A DNA stretch of 64,000 nucleotides from Liolophura sinensis (taxonomy: Eukaryota; Mollusca; Polyplacophora; Chitonida; Chitonidae), in the NCBI RefSeq assembly GCF_032854445.1, contig NC_088303.1, positions 14,207,501-14,271,500 of the forward strand. Reading direction: 5' to 3'. Below are positions 1 to 11,048 of the stretch, in pieces. Positions within the stretch are counted from its first letter, which is position 1. The number at the start of each line of letters is the position of its first letter. A program made the translations under genes and the position numbers. The notes beneath the pieces were generated by a model that was not told the origin of the DNA, made no database searches, and worked only from the letters and a program-made list of their open reading frames with translations.

Positions 1-2969
1 TCTTTGGAAGGGTGTGGAAACAAGGAATTAATCCTACAAACCACAAATTGATTAAAATCGTTTGATGTCGTTTGTGGTTTCCTGTTACGGCGAATCAAAG
101 ACAACTTGTGTCGTGCGAGAACCGAACTTCAATCATATTAGTCTGATGTGAACCATTAATGATTGGGTCGGAACGGAAATTCTCCCCTCGCGTGGGGCTT
201 TATAAACTTATCAGCAGCCTAGGCTGCATTTATTGTCTTTTGCAGCCTTCAACTTGCCTTTACTTGTCAATCCCCCTTTGGTAGAAAATCGGGAGACTTT
301 AGAGTCAGTTTTTGAGGATTTCCTAAGGCTGCGTCAACCTTTTAGCCCCAGTTTGGCCGCTGAGTTCCTATTGATCACACTGAACCGACCATTCCAGTGC
401 GCCCTTTGATCTTCGTTTCTCCGATCTTTGTCGATCAGTTAAATTGAATACAGCCAGCTCTATCAAAACACAAACAGTTCCAACCCGTTCTTGGAATCCC
501 CTGTAACCTGTACACTTCCGGTCTTCTTATCGCAGGCGAAATGCAAGCTGGGGAGTTGTCCGAAAAATGTAAGCTCGGTCAAAAGTCAGGGAAACGAAAC
601 TTTCTGTTACTGGCAACATTTGTTGCTTCCCTTTTCATGTCATCATGTAACCAGGAGAGTCAACTGTTCACAAAGAAAAACTGATTCGCGAAAAGAATGT
701 AAATCGGGAATAGGGGATCCTCAATGTGCCTGTCTCTAACTATAGAGTGAGGCAGTACAGCTGTCGCGTTCTCGGTCAGCGTGTATGGGCAGGTCTGTGT
801 GCGTCTGAATGTTGTCTGGCCATATCTCGGTTACAATTTATTTCAAATCCTTCTAATTTTCACTACAGATTGCATTGTGGGCGCTGCATTGTAAGGAATG
901 TTCTCCTCATTTCTTATTTTTCTGGGTTTCCTTTGCAACATACTACATTTTACATATAATGTCTTCCTTGTTCGGCCATTTCAAAGTTAATAATTGTCAC
1001 TATATTTTTAATACAGTCCTTCAAACCTTCGCCAAGGCTTCACCCTGACAAACATAGCTGTAAACTTAAATTTTCCCTTCACGGGAACACAGTGAGTAGA
1101 GGAGAAGGTTGACCATCTGTCAGTTGTTTCCAATGTCGTTAATTGAAACTGAAAGGAAAATAGGTCTCTTGCGGTTTAGCCTACAAGCATGTGTCACCCC
1201 TTTAAGCCTCTTAATAAGGACTCACATGTATCAATGTTGATTTATCCCTCTTGCTCATTCGCCTAAAGCCTTCTTTTCACATCAGTCCCTGAGCAATGAC
1301 TTCTGGCGCAGGCTCGAATCCAACTCTTGTTGATTAGGTTGTAGTTTTAGGTTTAGGACATTGTCTTAACACCAATCAAAGAAATAAATACATTTTCTAC
1401 GCTTTACCTCCACTTCAAGAAAGATAATTTAATACACTTACTAACTCAAATCTGACTGACATAATATGTTATCTACCCATTCATGATAATTCTACAATTA
1501 CATCAGACGGCCCCAGATTCGCAGTACTGTATCTCTCTCTTTCGTCCGCGTTCTAATCCCCTTGATCCGTCACAAACACGGGAAGAAACTTCAGGAAGAT
1601 CGAAGCTCCCAATTCTCATCAATGTTTAACAAAGAATCACTCACCAGGGTTCATCAATAATTTCCAATAAGGATAAATGCAGTTCCTACTTATCCTCAAA
1701 CATACGCGCTGGAATTCCACACCAAAGTCATTCATACGTGGGCTAATTGTACCTGGACACCATAGCATGGCCTTTGATGTTTGCCGAACATAAAGGTAAG
1801 CCAGGTCTTTGGGCGATTCGACCATCGTAACCTGATCTCCCTCTAAAGACAAGCAAGGAGCGTGTGTAGAAACACTAAGCCTTTATCTGAATCCAGCAAG
1901 AGCAGGATTTCAAACGCTTCCACGGCCTATGGATAGAGTTTTCTCTCCGCTCTGATCTGTCAAGCGGTTACCTTAGAGTTCCGTCAGACTTAACTTCTCC
2001 TAAGCGAGATTGTTTAATCGTTTATACACGCAAGGATTATCACGAACACAGCAGTGTGCCCGGCATGATCTGTACATATTTTCTAACTACCGAACATGGA
2101 CCAGTCTGCTGCCATGCCATAATGCTATTGGTTCTGCCAAATCGAAACATTTCATGAGGCGTTTCTTGCGCAGGATTTGATCCTATGATAACGTATACAT
2201 GGACTTCCGATTTTATGTTTGTCCAAGACAATGGCAATACTGTGACAGCCTTTGTTTTTTCTTTCACCATGACAGCCACTCAGTCAATCGAGCAGAAATC
2301 CGATTCGCTGAAAGTTTCGCAGTCAATTGGCCGAGAACACCTTTCATGAGTGTACTTAATGGGTCAACTTGAGGCCAACGATTAAATTGAAGGAATATAG
2401 CTATCAAGGTTTTCTTTCCTTAACTCTTTTGCATGGCTGAAACACCAGGGCTCTTTTTATCCCACTCCTTAACTTTACGGAAAAGGGAATCTTCGCTGGC
2501 CAAGTCGCTCAATGCAGTCTGAAAGAAAAACGAATTGCCGTTAACTTTCCATGCGGACTGTGTATCTTAACATATCAGTATCATTGTGATACTGAATGGC
2601 TGTTACAAACGGCTGTTACATCATGACGCTAACTGCTCTGTACCAATTCATAAGCTGAAAAATATTGGTACAAACTGCTTGGAAGCCGTAAAACTGCTTA
2701 CCGTTCTAGCAAAGTTCGAATTTAATTTGCAAAAATTCTCTTTTATGTGTTAAATAAATATAAGCTTATTACTCGTCATTTAAACATCTCTTTAAGGACG
2801 AACAACATTTAAAACGTTTATCTGTTATTGCTCCTGTGATGTTATGCTGTTCATTCACAGAGGTAAGCATGGTAAGGTGTAGGCCTAGTATAGGAAATAG
2901 TTAAGTATCTATGCGTTGAAACACACATTCGTATACCAGCCGTAAACCAAAATAGACGCCCTGCGGCCA
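1..2969. other. Intergenic sequence, no recognisable gene
   Basis: No frame on either strand shows a domain I recognise. Short open frames exist at 491-739 (+), 1637-1852 (-) and 2040-2279 (-). They have no family motif, and their lengths are compatible with chance in AT-rich DNA. Unrecognised single exons cannot be excluded. A possible SINE remnant inside this stretch is listed separately. Confidence 0.55.
1300..1393 (+). mobile_element. Possible internally deleted SINE remnant
   Basis: A B-box-like stretch (GGCTCGAATCCAAC, near 1311) is followed about 45 bases later by CACCAATCAAAGAAATAAATA. That tail closely matches the 3' end of the CACCAATCAAATAAAT-tailed SINEs elsewhere in the window (for example at 37.9 kb). 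The core between head and tail is missing, so this is either a badly decayed copy or a coincidence. Confidence 0.3.
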
Positions 2970-3090
2970 CTTTCACAAAACTTCGAAAGTCATATTTTTC
3001 GTAAAAGACGTTGTCTGGGTTATAGCGCCATAAGGCGACGTCATTTACCAACAAAGTTACGAAATTTGGATTTACGAAGCTTTGTGAAAG
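2970..3090. repeat. Small foldback (MITE-like) palindrome
   Basis: The outer ends are inverted copies: CTTTCACAAAACTTCG at the left, and its near-perfect reverse complement (one mismatch, in CGAAGCTTTGTGAAAG) ending at 3090. Pairing continues inward with mismatches through the AAATTTCGTAA-like segments to a centre near 3026 (TATAGCGCCATA). About 121 bp could form one long imperfect hairpin. This is typical of very short non-autonomous foldback or MITE elements. No target-site duplication is evident, so transposon origin is an inference. Confidence 0.5.
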
Positions 3091-3287
3091 AAATTCCAGG
3101 TCAATTATCACAGCTGTGCTTAATCAATAATCAGTTTCTCTTTTATTGGAAATGTTCATATATCAAGGTGTTGATCTAATTCAGCACGATGGTAAACATA
3201 TGTACTTGATTAAATGAAGCATACGTTGTTAATAAGCTCTTTTAAAGTACTGCCAACAGGGAATTGCCCTATTTTACCATTAGGTAG

Positions 3288-3370
3288 CGGGTCTTGGTCG
3301 AGCGGTTAGGGTACTTACCTTTCATCGCTGGTCCACACCAGGTTTGAGTTCAATCCCATTCCAGTATGGA
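3288..3370 (+). mobile_element. tRNA-derived SINE head (remnant)
   Basis: GTCTTGGTCGAGCGGTTAGG resembles a pol III A box in the D-arm of a Leu/Ser-type tRNA. GAGTTCAATCCCATTCC, about 45 bases downstream, resembles the B box and T-arm. The expected acceptor stem does not pair, so it is not a functional tRNA. The body downstream does not match the other SINEs in this window and may belong to a further family or be decayed. Confidence 0.45.
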
Positions 3371-3609
3371 TTGATTTTCTACATTCCTCGCTCTTATTGT
3401 TCTCGTGAGGAGACTTGAAATTTATTGTGAGCTGGCGTCTCATACTCTTATTTCTTCGCTTAACTGGCACTCATCATATGCAAAGAGCACTCCAGTGAAG
3501 TACTACAGTTTATATGTAATCGACTAAGACTTTCATCAGCGAAATGAAACGAAATGTTGTGCTTTTAAACAACCGCAACAGTTCGTGCTCTTCGTGCTTG
3601 GGGTGTGTG
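3371..3609. other. Spacer with no recognised content
   Basis: The sequence between the SINE head and the gypsy fragment shows no recognisable gene. It may contain the decayed SINE body or upstream retrotransposon sequence too degraded to read. Confidence 0.4.
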
Positions 3610-4157
3610 GTTTTGACCTCGAGATTGTACCCAATTTCGGCGATGTTGCCGCTCCTTTGACTTAATTGCTTAAAGAAGATGTCAAGTTTGTATATGGTCA
3701 GAAAGTTGCTAGTCATCTTTTGATAGGTTAAAGGCCATTCTATCTAACCCTCATATGTTGAAAGCTCCAAATGTCAGGCGTCCTTTAAAGATGACAGTGG
3801 ACGCTAGCCACATCGGAGTAGGAGCTGTTTTGCTTCAGGAAGGAGAGGATGAGATAGAACAGCCTGTGAGCTACTTCTCTAGGAAGTTAAATAAACACCC
3901 AAAGAATTATTCCACCATAGACAAGGTGACATTAGGCCTTGTGCTGCCTGTACAACATTTCGAAGTGTATTTGACCAGTTGTTCTGGTAATGTCACTGTG
4001 TATACTGATCACAACCCTTTGGTGTTCTTGGAGAAGGTTAACAACAAAAAATCAGAGATTATTGCCATGGTGACTGACCTTACAGCCGTATGCTCTGGAA
4101 CTTGTACATATTGCTGGTAAGGATAACATTGTGGATGACATGCTATCCAGAGCTTGA
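3610..4157 (+). pseudogene. Ty3/gypsy retrotransposon RT-tail and RNase H fragment
   Basis: From about 3620 the forward translation contains FGDVAAPLT, LLKEDVKFVYG and related pieces typical of the end of a gypsy reverse transcriptase, with an in-frame stop and frameshifts. From 3755 a 121-codon frame carries a gypsy-type RNase H: MTVDASHIGVGAVLLQ (first catalytic Asp), PVSYFSRKLNKHPKNYS, then VTVYTDHNPLVFLEK (the TDH Asp). After a frameshift near 4090 the usual RNase H end, IAGKDNIVDDMLSRA, appears in another frame and ends at a stop near 4157. In active elements this domain degrades the RNA strand during reverse transcription. Here gag, protease and most of RT are absent and no integrase follows, so it is a dead fragment. 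Family assignment is confident; the exact lineage is not determined. Confidence 0.9.
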
Positions 4158-4293
4158 TTGACATTTGTGTATGTCTATATCGTTGTGTATGTACATATAT
4201 CCCTTATAACATCATTTTGTCATTATTGTATTTTTTTGTATTGTATTTAGTGATTGTAAAGATGACCGTGCTTATGTACAGTTACCTTTTCTT

Positions 4294-4470
4294 CGGGGTG
4301 GGGGGGGGGGAGGGGGTAGTGTTACGAACCCCGCCTTTAAATGTTGTATTTTATATTTTTATTATTTTTTTTATTTGATTCAGTCGAGCGTTCTCGCGCT
4401 TCGGTGTTTATGAGTTTAGTGTCATTGTAAATAAAGTGTACATTCTGGAAATATGTATTGGTGTTGTAAA
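4294..4470 (+). mobile_element. Probable polypurine tract and 3' LTR of the gypsy fragment
   Basis: A G-rich purine run (4294-4317) is followed directly by TGTTACGAACCCCGCC at 4319. TG after a polypurine tract is the usual start of a 3' LTR. Downstream lies an AATAAA polyadenylation-type signal (about 4429-4434), and a CA end is possible near 4470. No second LTR copy is visible in the window, so the LTR end is an estimate. Confidence 0.5.
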
Positions 4471-4528
4471 CATCTTTACGATCAAATCATTCAAAATTTT
4501 CTTTACTTTAATCTATATGAGTTGTGGA

Positions 4529-4657
4529 GCGCGCAGTCATTTAATCAGTTCACTTGTGAGCAGTCATTTACTGAAGTCCATTTGTAAGCATTCGTTTACT
4601 CAGTTCCACTTGTGAGCAGTCATTTACTCGAGTCCAGTTGAGAGCAGTCATTCACTG
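4529..4657. repeat. 28-bp minisatellite
   Basis: About 4.5 copies of a 28-bp unit built on GAGCAGTCATTTACT plus a CAGTCCACTTGT-like half. Neighbouring copies differ at several positions, so the array is old or short-lived. It ends just before the SINE at 4682. Confidence 0.8.
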
Positions 4658-4666
4658 CGAAGGATT

Positions 4667-5072
4667 TTGCTGGGTTTGGAGTGAGTGAGTGCTTGGGGTT
4701 TAACGTCGTGCTCAACAATTTTTCAGTCATATGACGACGAAGGAATCCTTAGGTGCATGTACGTGTAATGTGGAATTGTGCATGTACGTGTAATGTGCCT
4801 CCTTGTTGCAGGATGGATTTCCACCGCTCTTTTATTTAGTGCTGCTTCACTGAGACGACTTACCGAAGGCAAGTAAGCCGCCCCACCCGAGCCATTATAC
4901 GGGTCAACCAGTCGTTGCACTATCCCCTTCATGCTGAACGCCAAGCGAGGAAGTTACAGCTTCCTCTTTTAAAGTCTTAGGTGTGACTCGATCAAGGATT
5001 GATCCTGGATCTACCGGTCCGAAGCGGACGCTCTACCAACTGTGCTATCCGGGCCGGTTGCTGGGTTTGGAG
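4667..5072 (-). mobile_element. ACTC-tailed tRNA-SINE with target-site duplication (copy 1)
   Basis: The SINE body (4682-5057) is read on the minus strand. Its head lies near 5050-4985 and is tRNA-like, with a T-arm-like GATCAATCC reading on the minus strand. It ends at 4682 in a run of ACTCACTCAC, preceded on the minus strand by AAGCACTC. The 15-bp direct repeat TTGCTGGGTTTGGAG flanks it at 4667-4681 and 5058-5072, which is strong evidence of retroposition by LINE machinery. Relative to the copy at 44.4 kb it has an internal duplication around 4754-4796 (GTGCATGTACGTGTAATGTG occurs twice). SINEs encode no protein. Confidence 0.9.
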
Positions 5073-5291
5073 ATATCGGCTTTCACGCCATTCGTCATTC
5101 GTACTCCATTTTCTGTACGTAGCACTTCGCGAGCTTGTGTTTCGTCACTTGCTGTTTTTGAGACGTTAGCTTGTATCGCTCATTGTCTCTTTGCGTGGTT
5201 ACGTACATTTCATCCCAGTTTACTGTGAAAGTGACTTTTTGTATATTTCCGAGGAGTGAAACATACATCGAGAGCTCCTCATCACAGACGC

Positions 5292-5294
<3 letters not shown>

Positions 5295-5355
<61 letters not shown>
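5295..5355. repeat. (TA)n microsatellite
   Basis: About 30 uninterrupted TA dinucleotides. They create a spurious Ile-Tyr open frame. Confidence 0.98.
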
Positions 5356-5357
<2 letters not shown>

Positions 5358-8276
5358 TTATATGTAATTAGGTAATTATTTGTATTGTTTTGTATATTTT
5401 TGTACTGTATTTTTGTACAGTTGTATTACGCGTCTGTTTTGTTCAATTTCATGTATGGGACTTACTCAAGCGTCTTCGTCATTTTCCCCAACCATATACA
5501 CATGTGTTCATAACATAACAATACCTTTAAATTCAACAGATAATATCTCACAATATCTTCCTTACAAAGAGAATCAGATATACCGAAAGCGCAATGAATT
5601 TAAAGAAACATGATGCTTTTGCATATTTATTGTCGTTGAATGATAGCATATGTTGTTTAGTATCGAACTGTTCATTGCGACAAATCTCTTTGAAGTCTGG
5701 ACACCTTCAGTGCATCACAAGATTTGCTTAGCAGCTTACACATGTTTTTGCTCTGATTTGAGGATTCGTGCTCTTCATTATTCAATATTGATATAACGTG
5801 CCATGTTTCTGCAGTTGTGTCTTGTGCGACATTTCCTCAATGTTTGTATTTGTTATTGAATCGGAAATCAAATCCGACATGTTGTAGGGGGATATTGACT
5901 GCCAGATTTCAAACGCAGGCATCATGGCGGACGCAGTGAACCGGCCTGGTCCACTTTGATGGTGAATGTACAGCTGGCTCGTTCTCATGTCAGGGGACAT
6001 ATATCGTGAGGGTGAGCGTTACCCGAGGGACCACTGCAGACACAACAGCTGTGGGCCTTCTGCCTTTGATCTGCCTTTGTACTTTGACTTTACAAACATC
6101 TATATAGAGCTGTTTCAGTGGTATACCTTTCCGTCGAGTCCAAAACATATGGTGTTTTCTGAAGATCAGTTTTTGCAAGTATACTTGCAAGTGTAGACGT
6201 GTGCTCTAATTTTACGTGAATTTTATGTAAATTCTGAAACTTTGGTCCTTTAGGCCTAGATTTCACACCCTAGAATCTGTCGTATTACAAAGTGTTGAGG
6301 TAACTTCACCATGTCGCACTGAACGCGCGTAAACAATGTGCGACTTACTGCAATTATCGCACAACTGTTCTTCAGAACGCGTGTTTTACAGTAAGTGTTT
6401 TACATCAAATGTTATAACATTGATTAAAATATTTACACATGAGACAGGTCGAAAGAACGTGAAATTTGAAAATGTTACGATACGAATTGGAATAATGATA
6501 TTCTAATATCATGTGTGATAGCTCACGACAGAACACAACTTAACAGAAAATGTAATAAGACAACTCTCTCCTTGCGCAGGACAGAACACGAATTGATGAA
6601 TTAATTTTCAGCCATGTCATGGCGAGAATGTTCTGCAACAAGGAAACAGTTTCAATCTTTCAATCAAAATTAGAACAAACAGGAAGACGCTTTTTAAGTT
6701 AGTTAAAATTTGAAAATCACATACAGAAATCTTAAAATGTCACTAAATATAGTGACTGAACATGAAAGAGTATACACCGTGATTACACATGACAGAGCAC
6801 GAATCATTCATACAAAATGTTATAAAACTACTTTAGGTCGTTGTTTGATCCTTGGAAGTTATAAAACAACATAATGCTGTATGTGCAGGGGGTTTGACTT
6901 GTCGGAGTTACAATAAAGCTTTACAATTTAACGTTGATGTCACTTTCAACTTCTATGCATGCTGAGACAAAAAATTATATAGTGGCTTGACACTAATGCC
7001 TTTCCATAGATTCACATTTTCACATCAATGTCATGAAAGCAGAATGTTATACAACCGGTGATTTTTGGTGAGATCTTTAATAAAATATTTTGAAAGTTGA
7101 AGAACATCTTGAGGTTGATGTTCTGGTCTCTCATCGTTAATACAATGGACTCGATTAAGTTTAATTAAAAACTATTCCTGAAATCCGAGCTGTCGCCTGT
7201 GCCCGTTTACTATCTTATACTATTGAAAGTACGGGCTTAATTGCTTTGATGTAGTGGGATTGTCGATCCTTGCAGCTATAAACTGCAATCCTGGTCCATA
7301 AAACAAGCATGTGTTGTGAAGAACGATATTAAAACTTTTCACATAAAATAGGCCCGCTGCTGTCAGTTCTAAAAGCAATCATCTCTCAAAAGACGCCAGT
7401 TAGAATCATTTCGGGCCATTTCTCATTATTACGAACGTACAATAAAGCAAAGGAAGCCGTGTAAAGCCGCCAAACTGTCAAAAGCAGCCAGATTCATTCG
7501 TCATTAGGACACCTGAGGAAGATGGAAGCCCTGAGAAACAGCGTCATTTGCGACGGCCAAATGGCGCACATGGATATCATAAAATCTCGTTTATGACGTT
7601 ATCGAGTGAGATGGGGTGATGTACCGTTAGCGTGACAGCCAGTGGAGAGGTACGCGCCATAAATGAAACAATTTTTCACAGGTTTAACTGTCGAGTCTGA
7701 CGTTTGTCCGAAGACCATCGTTTACTAACCGGCATTGCCTTCCGCACATGATCTGGCCCGATGATAATAAAAAAATCCCCTAGCTATGTAATACGAGCGG
7801 AGAGGACAGCGTCAAATGCTTAATTTACAATACGTATCGTCGTTAATGCGAGGATTGATGGGGTCACTTAAAGCAAAAGAAGCCACCAAGGTATAAAGCA
7901 CTCCGAGACGATCAATCAGTCAACATAGTCCTACACCAACCGCATGGTCACGTTTTTAATCAATCATTCACCACATTAGTCATCTCATTAGAACGTTATG
8001 CTTTTCAAAAGCAACGACGCCAATCAGTTAAACAGCAATCCGAGACAATTAATGAATCATCCACTTTGAAACACGTTGTCAATGAAGTGGTTCATTTTAC
8101 AAACATTCCCCATCAATACAGGATTTTATCACTTAAATCAAACACCTGAAGAATCAATCAGCCAGTCATTCCATCATTCACGTGAATGAATTCAACTATT
8201 TTTTTCAAAACGGTAACTCTTTTATTGATTCTCTCGTCCACTGAAGCATGACGGCGTTTACTCGATTAGATCTATA
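5356..8276. other. Intergenic sequence, no recognisable gene
   Basis: No coding domain or transposon relic is recognised on either strand. The stretch at about 7420-7720 is less AT-rich and of higher complexity than its surroundings, with several TGACAG- and ATAAA-type motifs. It would be a reasonable place to look for conserved non-coding DNA, but nothing in this sequence alone proves that. Confidence 0.5.
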
Positions 8277-8596
8277 ACCTACAACGAATACGTGTCCTGT
8301 AGTATAACCAGCAATGATACTAGGGAACTACCTACAACAACGGCGGCGTGTCCTCTAGTGTAACCAGTATCGATACTGGAGAAATACCTATTACAACGGC
8401 GGTGTGTCCTCTAGTGTTACCAGTATTGATACTAGAGAACGACCTATTACAACAATGGCGTGTCCTCTAGTGTAGCCATTATTGGTACTAGAGAACGACC
8501 TATTACAACGGCGGCGTGTCCTCTCGTGTAACCAGTATTGGTACTAGAGAAATACCTACAACGTCGGCATGTCCTCTAATATAACCAGTATTTGTA
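8277..8596. repeat. ~56-bp minisatellite
   Basis: Five to six tandem copies of a ~54-57 bp unit containing GTGTCCTCTAGTGTAACCAG, a GATACTAGAGAA segment and CCTATTACAACGGCGGC. The GTGTCCT core recurs near 8295, 8350, 8404, 8460 and 8516, with a last decayed copy near 8570. Copies differ by point changes and small indels. Confidence 0.9.
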
Positions 8597-8889
8597 TGAG
8601 CTGGTATATAGATATGAACTGTGCACAGGTTAAATATACAGTTCTTCCATTTTCGAACACATACTGTCTTTTATTCTATACATGGCGGAAGAACAATCCC
8701 AGTAATGATTATTCAACTCACGTCGCTAGCGTGCTGTCAAGGTCATTGATGGAGAGAGGGTCAAAATGAAGGTTAGCAAACTCAGCAACCGTGTCCACCA
8801 TGAGGGCCGATGGTTTCTTGGCATCTCTCTCTCACTTAAGTCACCAGACGAGCAAGGAAAGTTTGCGGTATCTCCGCACAGATCCTGGT
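8597..8889. other. Spacer with no recognised content
   Basis: Sequence between the minisatellite and the transposase 3' end. It may include the 3' flank or one terminal inverted repeat of the Tc1 element, but I could not match the two ends. Confidence 0.4.
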
Positions 8890-9670
8890 TAGGCCTCTAG
8901 CTATTTCGTTTTGGGGCTGGTGTCGCTGTCGTCTCAAGCATCAATCCATTCGTCCCAAACGAGCTCAATAGGTGCTAAATCAGGTGAATTTGCAGGTCAA
9001 GGGTCCACATGAAAGTTATCTGCATCCATAAATGTTCTTGTCACCCGAGCGGTATGGGGACTAGCATTGTCCTGCTGAAATGTGATCTCGGGGCCGTGAC
9101 GTTGCAGGAAAGGGAGGCAACGGCCTAAAGGATCCCCCAGTCTCTGTAAGTCACCGTCAACAGCAACAAGAAGAGTACGATGGCGAAATGTGAAACCTTC
9201 CCACACAATCACTGACTCGCCGCCAAAATGGTTTCTCACGTAAATCTCACCCCAGCGACGATATATGTCGTGGACGCCCATCTTAATGTGAACGGTGGAA
9301 ACGTGATTCGTCTGTGAAAAGAACATTTCACCACCAGTGTGTAGGGCGCCTGACGTGCTACATGCACCACTGCAACATTGTTTGACGATGTTATGACGTC
9401 AACGACGGACGTATCGTAGGATGACGTGCGTGCAACCTAATCTCCCGCAAACGATTTCTTACGGTTTGTGGGTTTAGGCGACGAAGGTCTGGAATGATTC
9501 TAGTGGTTTCTACGGCTGTTCATTGAAGTCCGCTTCCGAGCAGTGTCAAAGGAATCCACCAGTCTTGTGCCTGGCATCGGGCGAGCGCTGCTGTGATGTT
9601 CCTTCGACGTTATTCCTGCAACAAGCATACCAACCGCCTAATTACGTTGATCTGACGTAAGTCTTGGCAT
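8890..9670 (-). pseudogene. Tc1-like DD34E transposase pseudogene
   Basis: The gene reads right to left from a probable start at 9670 (MPRLTSDQRN, followed by a stop). The N-terminal helix-turn-helix region is present but broken. PQTVRNRLREIRLHARHP is recognisable, then LFTDESRF (first catalytic Asp, near 9305), a frameshift, and an open stretch from 9326 to 8997 with FGGESVIVWEGFT and TFQQDNASPHTARVTR (second Asp, near 9065). It then continues past a Trp-to-stop change to SPDLAPIELVWDE (catalytic Glu, near 8960). The spacing between the second Asp and the Glu is 34 residues, the Tc1 signature. The family cuts and pastes DNA using terminal inverted repeats and TA targets. Several stops and frameshifts make this copy inactive. 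I did not find convincing terminal repeats. Confidence 0.9.
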
Positions 9671-10398
9671 GACGTCATAATGCCATTAAGACTGGATGTG
9701 TGAATGTTTGCAATGGCTCAATTGTGACTCCAATGAAAAACAAAACTGGCATATCAGAGCATGCAGAGTCGTTAAATACTCACCAAGTGCCACGTGATCC
9801 GTGGAATTCATCATGTAACACGTAATTTATTTTCTGAACGCGTATTTCCGAGGTCGACTATAACGAATATTAATGTAGGGTGTATTTGTATAATCTTATT
9901 CGTTCAACCGCTTTTCAAAATTCTGCACATAACTTTTTTGACCGAGTGTAGATGTATATTAGCAGAAAATGGCTGGCTAATGGGTGAACAGACAAAATGT
10001 AGACAAAACCAACACGGTATATTCGGTACTCGTTCCATTGTAACGGCTGTTGGTGACAACAAGGGTGTATGTCAACAATGATTTAAGAGGAAATCATGCA
10101 CATACGGTACAGCTGTGAAACGCCTCGGAGGATCTATAACGAAATTCACCTGATATCCCTGATCAAAACAAACATCAAAAGGTCTACCTGCTAGACACCT
10201 GTCACACACATCTAACAACTGCACGATTGTTTTTCAAGTCGAAAAGGCTTCTGACAATACCAGTTAAAAGGCTCTGACAAAAGCACTGATATATACACAT
10301 CTCACACAATAACGCTGGATTCACGGGTCGAATCACAGCCATTTCCTTTTAGCACAAATCAGTACTCATGTAACCCGTCCATCACAAACCTTCCAAAA
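9671..10398. other. Intergenic sequence, no recognisable gene
   Basis: An open frame at 9794-10081 (+) has no recognisable motif. It is judged most likely fortuitous. Confidence 0.5.
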
Positions 10399-10455
10399 AT
10401 GTTAGCACTCACTGTAAACAGTATGACGCACAAGTCACTGGCTAAACTTAGCATC
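10399..10455. repeat. Isolated diverged copy of the 54-bp repeat
   Basis: ATGTTAGCACTCACTGTAAA, then CAGTATGACGCACAAGTCAC and a CTTAGCATC end, match the monomer of the array beginning at 11.05 kb. It is separated from that array by about 600 bp of unrelated sequence. It may be a remnant of a once larger array or a seed copy. Confidence 0.65.
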
Positions 10456-11048
10456 TCAAACGGACATATTGCCAACAGCAAAAGTTAAAATGTCTTCTAC
10501 ATTATAGTTTTGACCTCAAGACAAATGTCTGAGCTTGAGTGGACAATCGAATGTTCAGTTTTATCCGACTTTTCCCCTGGACTCACCTGCTGGCTCAAGT
10601 CGCTATTATTAGAAGAAGAATGGTCCTGGATCGACTTTTTTGGACTTTTTTGTGGCCATGTAGCTCCACCTGTTGTGTTCAGTGAACTTCAGATGTCACC
10701 GAAGGCGTTCTATTGTAATTATGCGGCCTACTATGTAACTTGATCTATATTCTACATGTAACTTCGGTTCTGCCGTACCGATCGTTAGAAAAGTAGATCG
10801 TATTTCAATAAGTCGCACTGTTTCGAGCGAACGTTGCATTATCGGAATATTGGTGCTGCCTCATTTGCATGTTATCTCGTTGGGCGCACAGTTTACAAAC
10901 AGTGACGGATTTCACCTTGTAATTCCCTTAAATGACACTTAACGGAAGTTATAAGCCCAAAACGTTTGGTTAGGCTTCAAATGCAGATTTTTTGTTTAAC
11001 TGAACAAAATCAAAGGCTCGGAATTTCCCTTAGTAAGATGTCCATTTA
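10456..11048. other. Spacer with no recognised content
   Basis: Unique sequence between the isolated repeat unit and the main 54-bp array. The open frame at 10510-10743 (+) has no recognisable domain. Confidence 0.45.

Noticed and set aside
214-227. Perfect 14-bp palindrome GCAGCCTAGGCTGC
   Set aside because: A few such palindromes are expected by chance in 64 kb, and nothing around it suggests a site.
3288-3370. Genuine tRNA gene
   Set aside because: A- and B-box-like segments exist, but the acceptor stem does not pair and the spacing fits a SINE head better.
4723-4944. Minus-strand 73-residue frame, seen again at 44484-44687
   Set aside because: Both are the body of the ACTC-tailed SINE read in one frame; the similarity is due to the SINE.
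5171-5371. Frame with a long Ile-Tyr run
   Set aside because: It is the (TA)n microsatellite. The same applies to 33094-33291.
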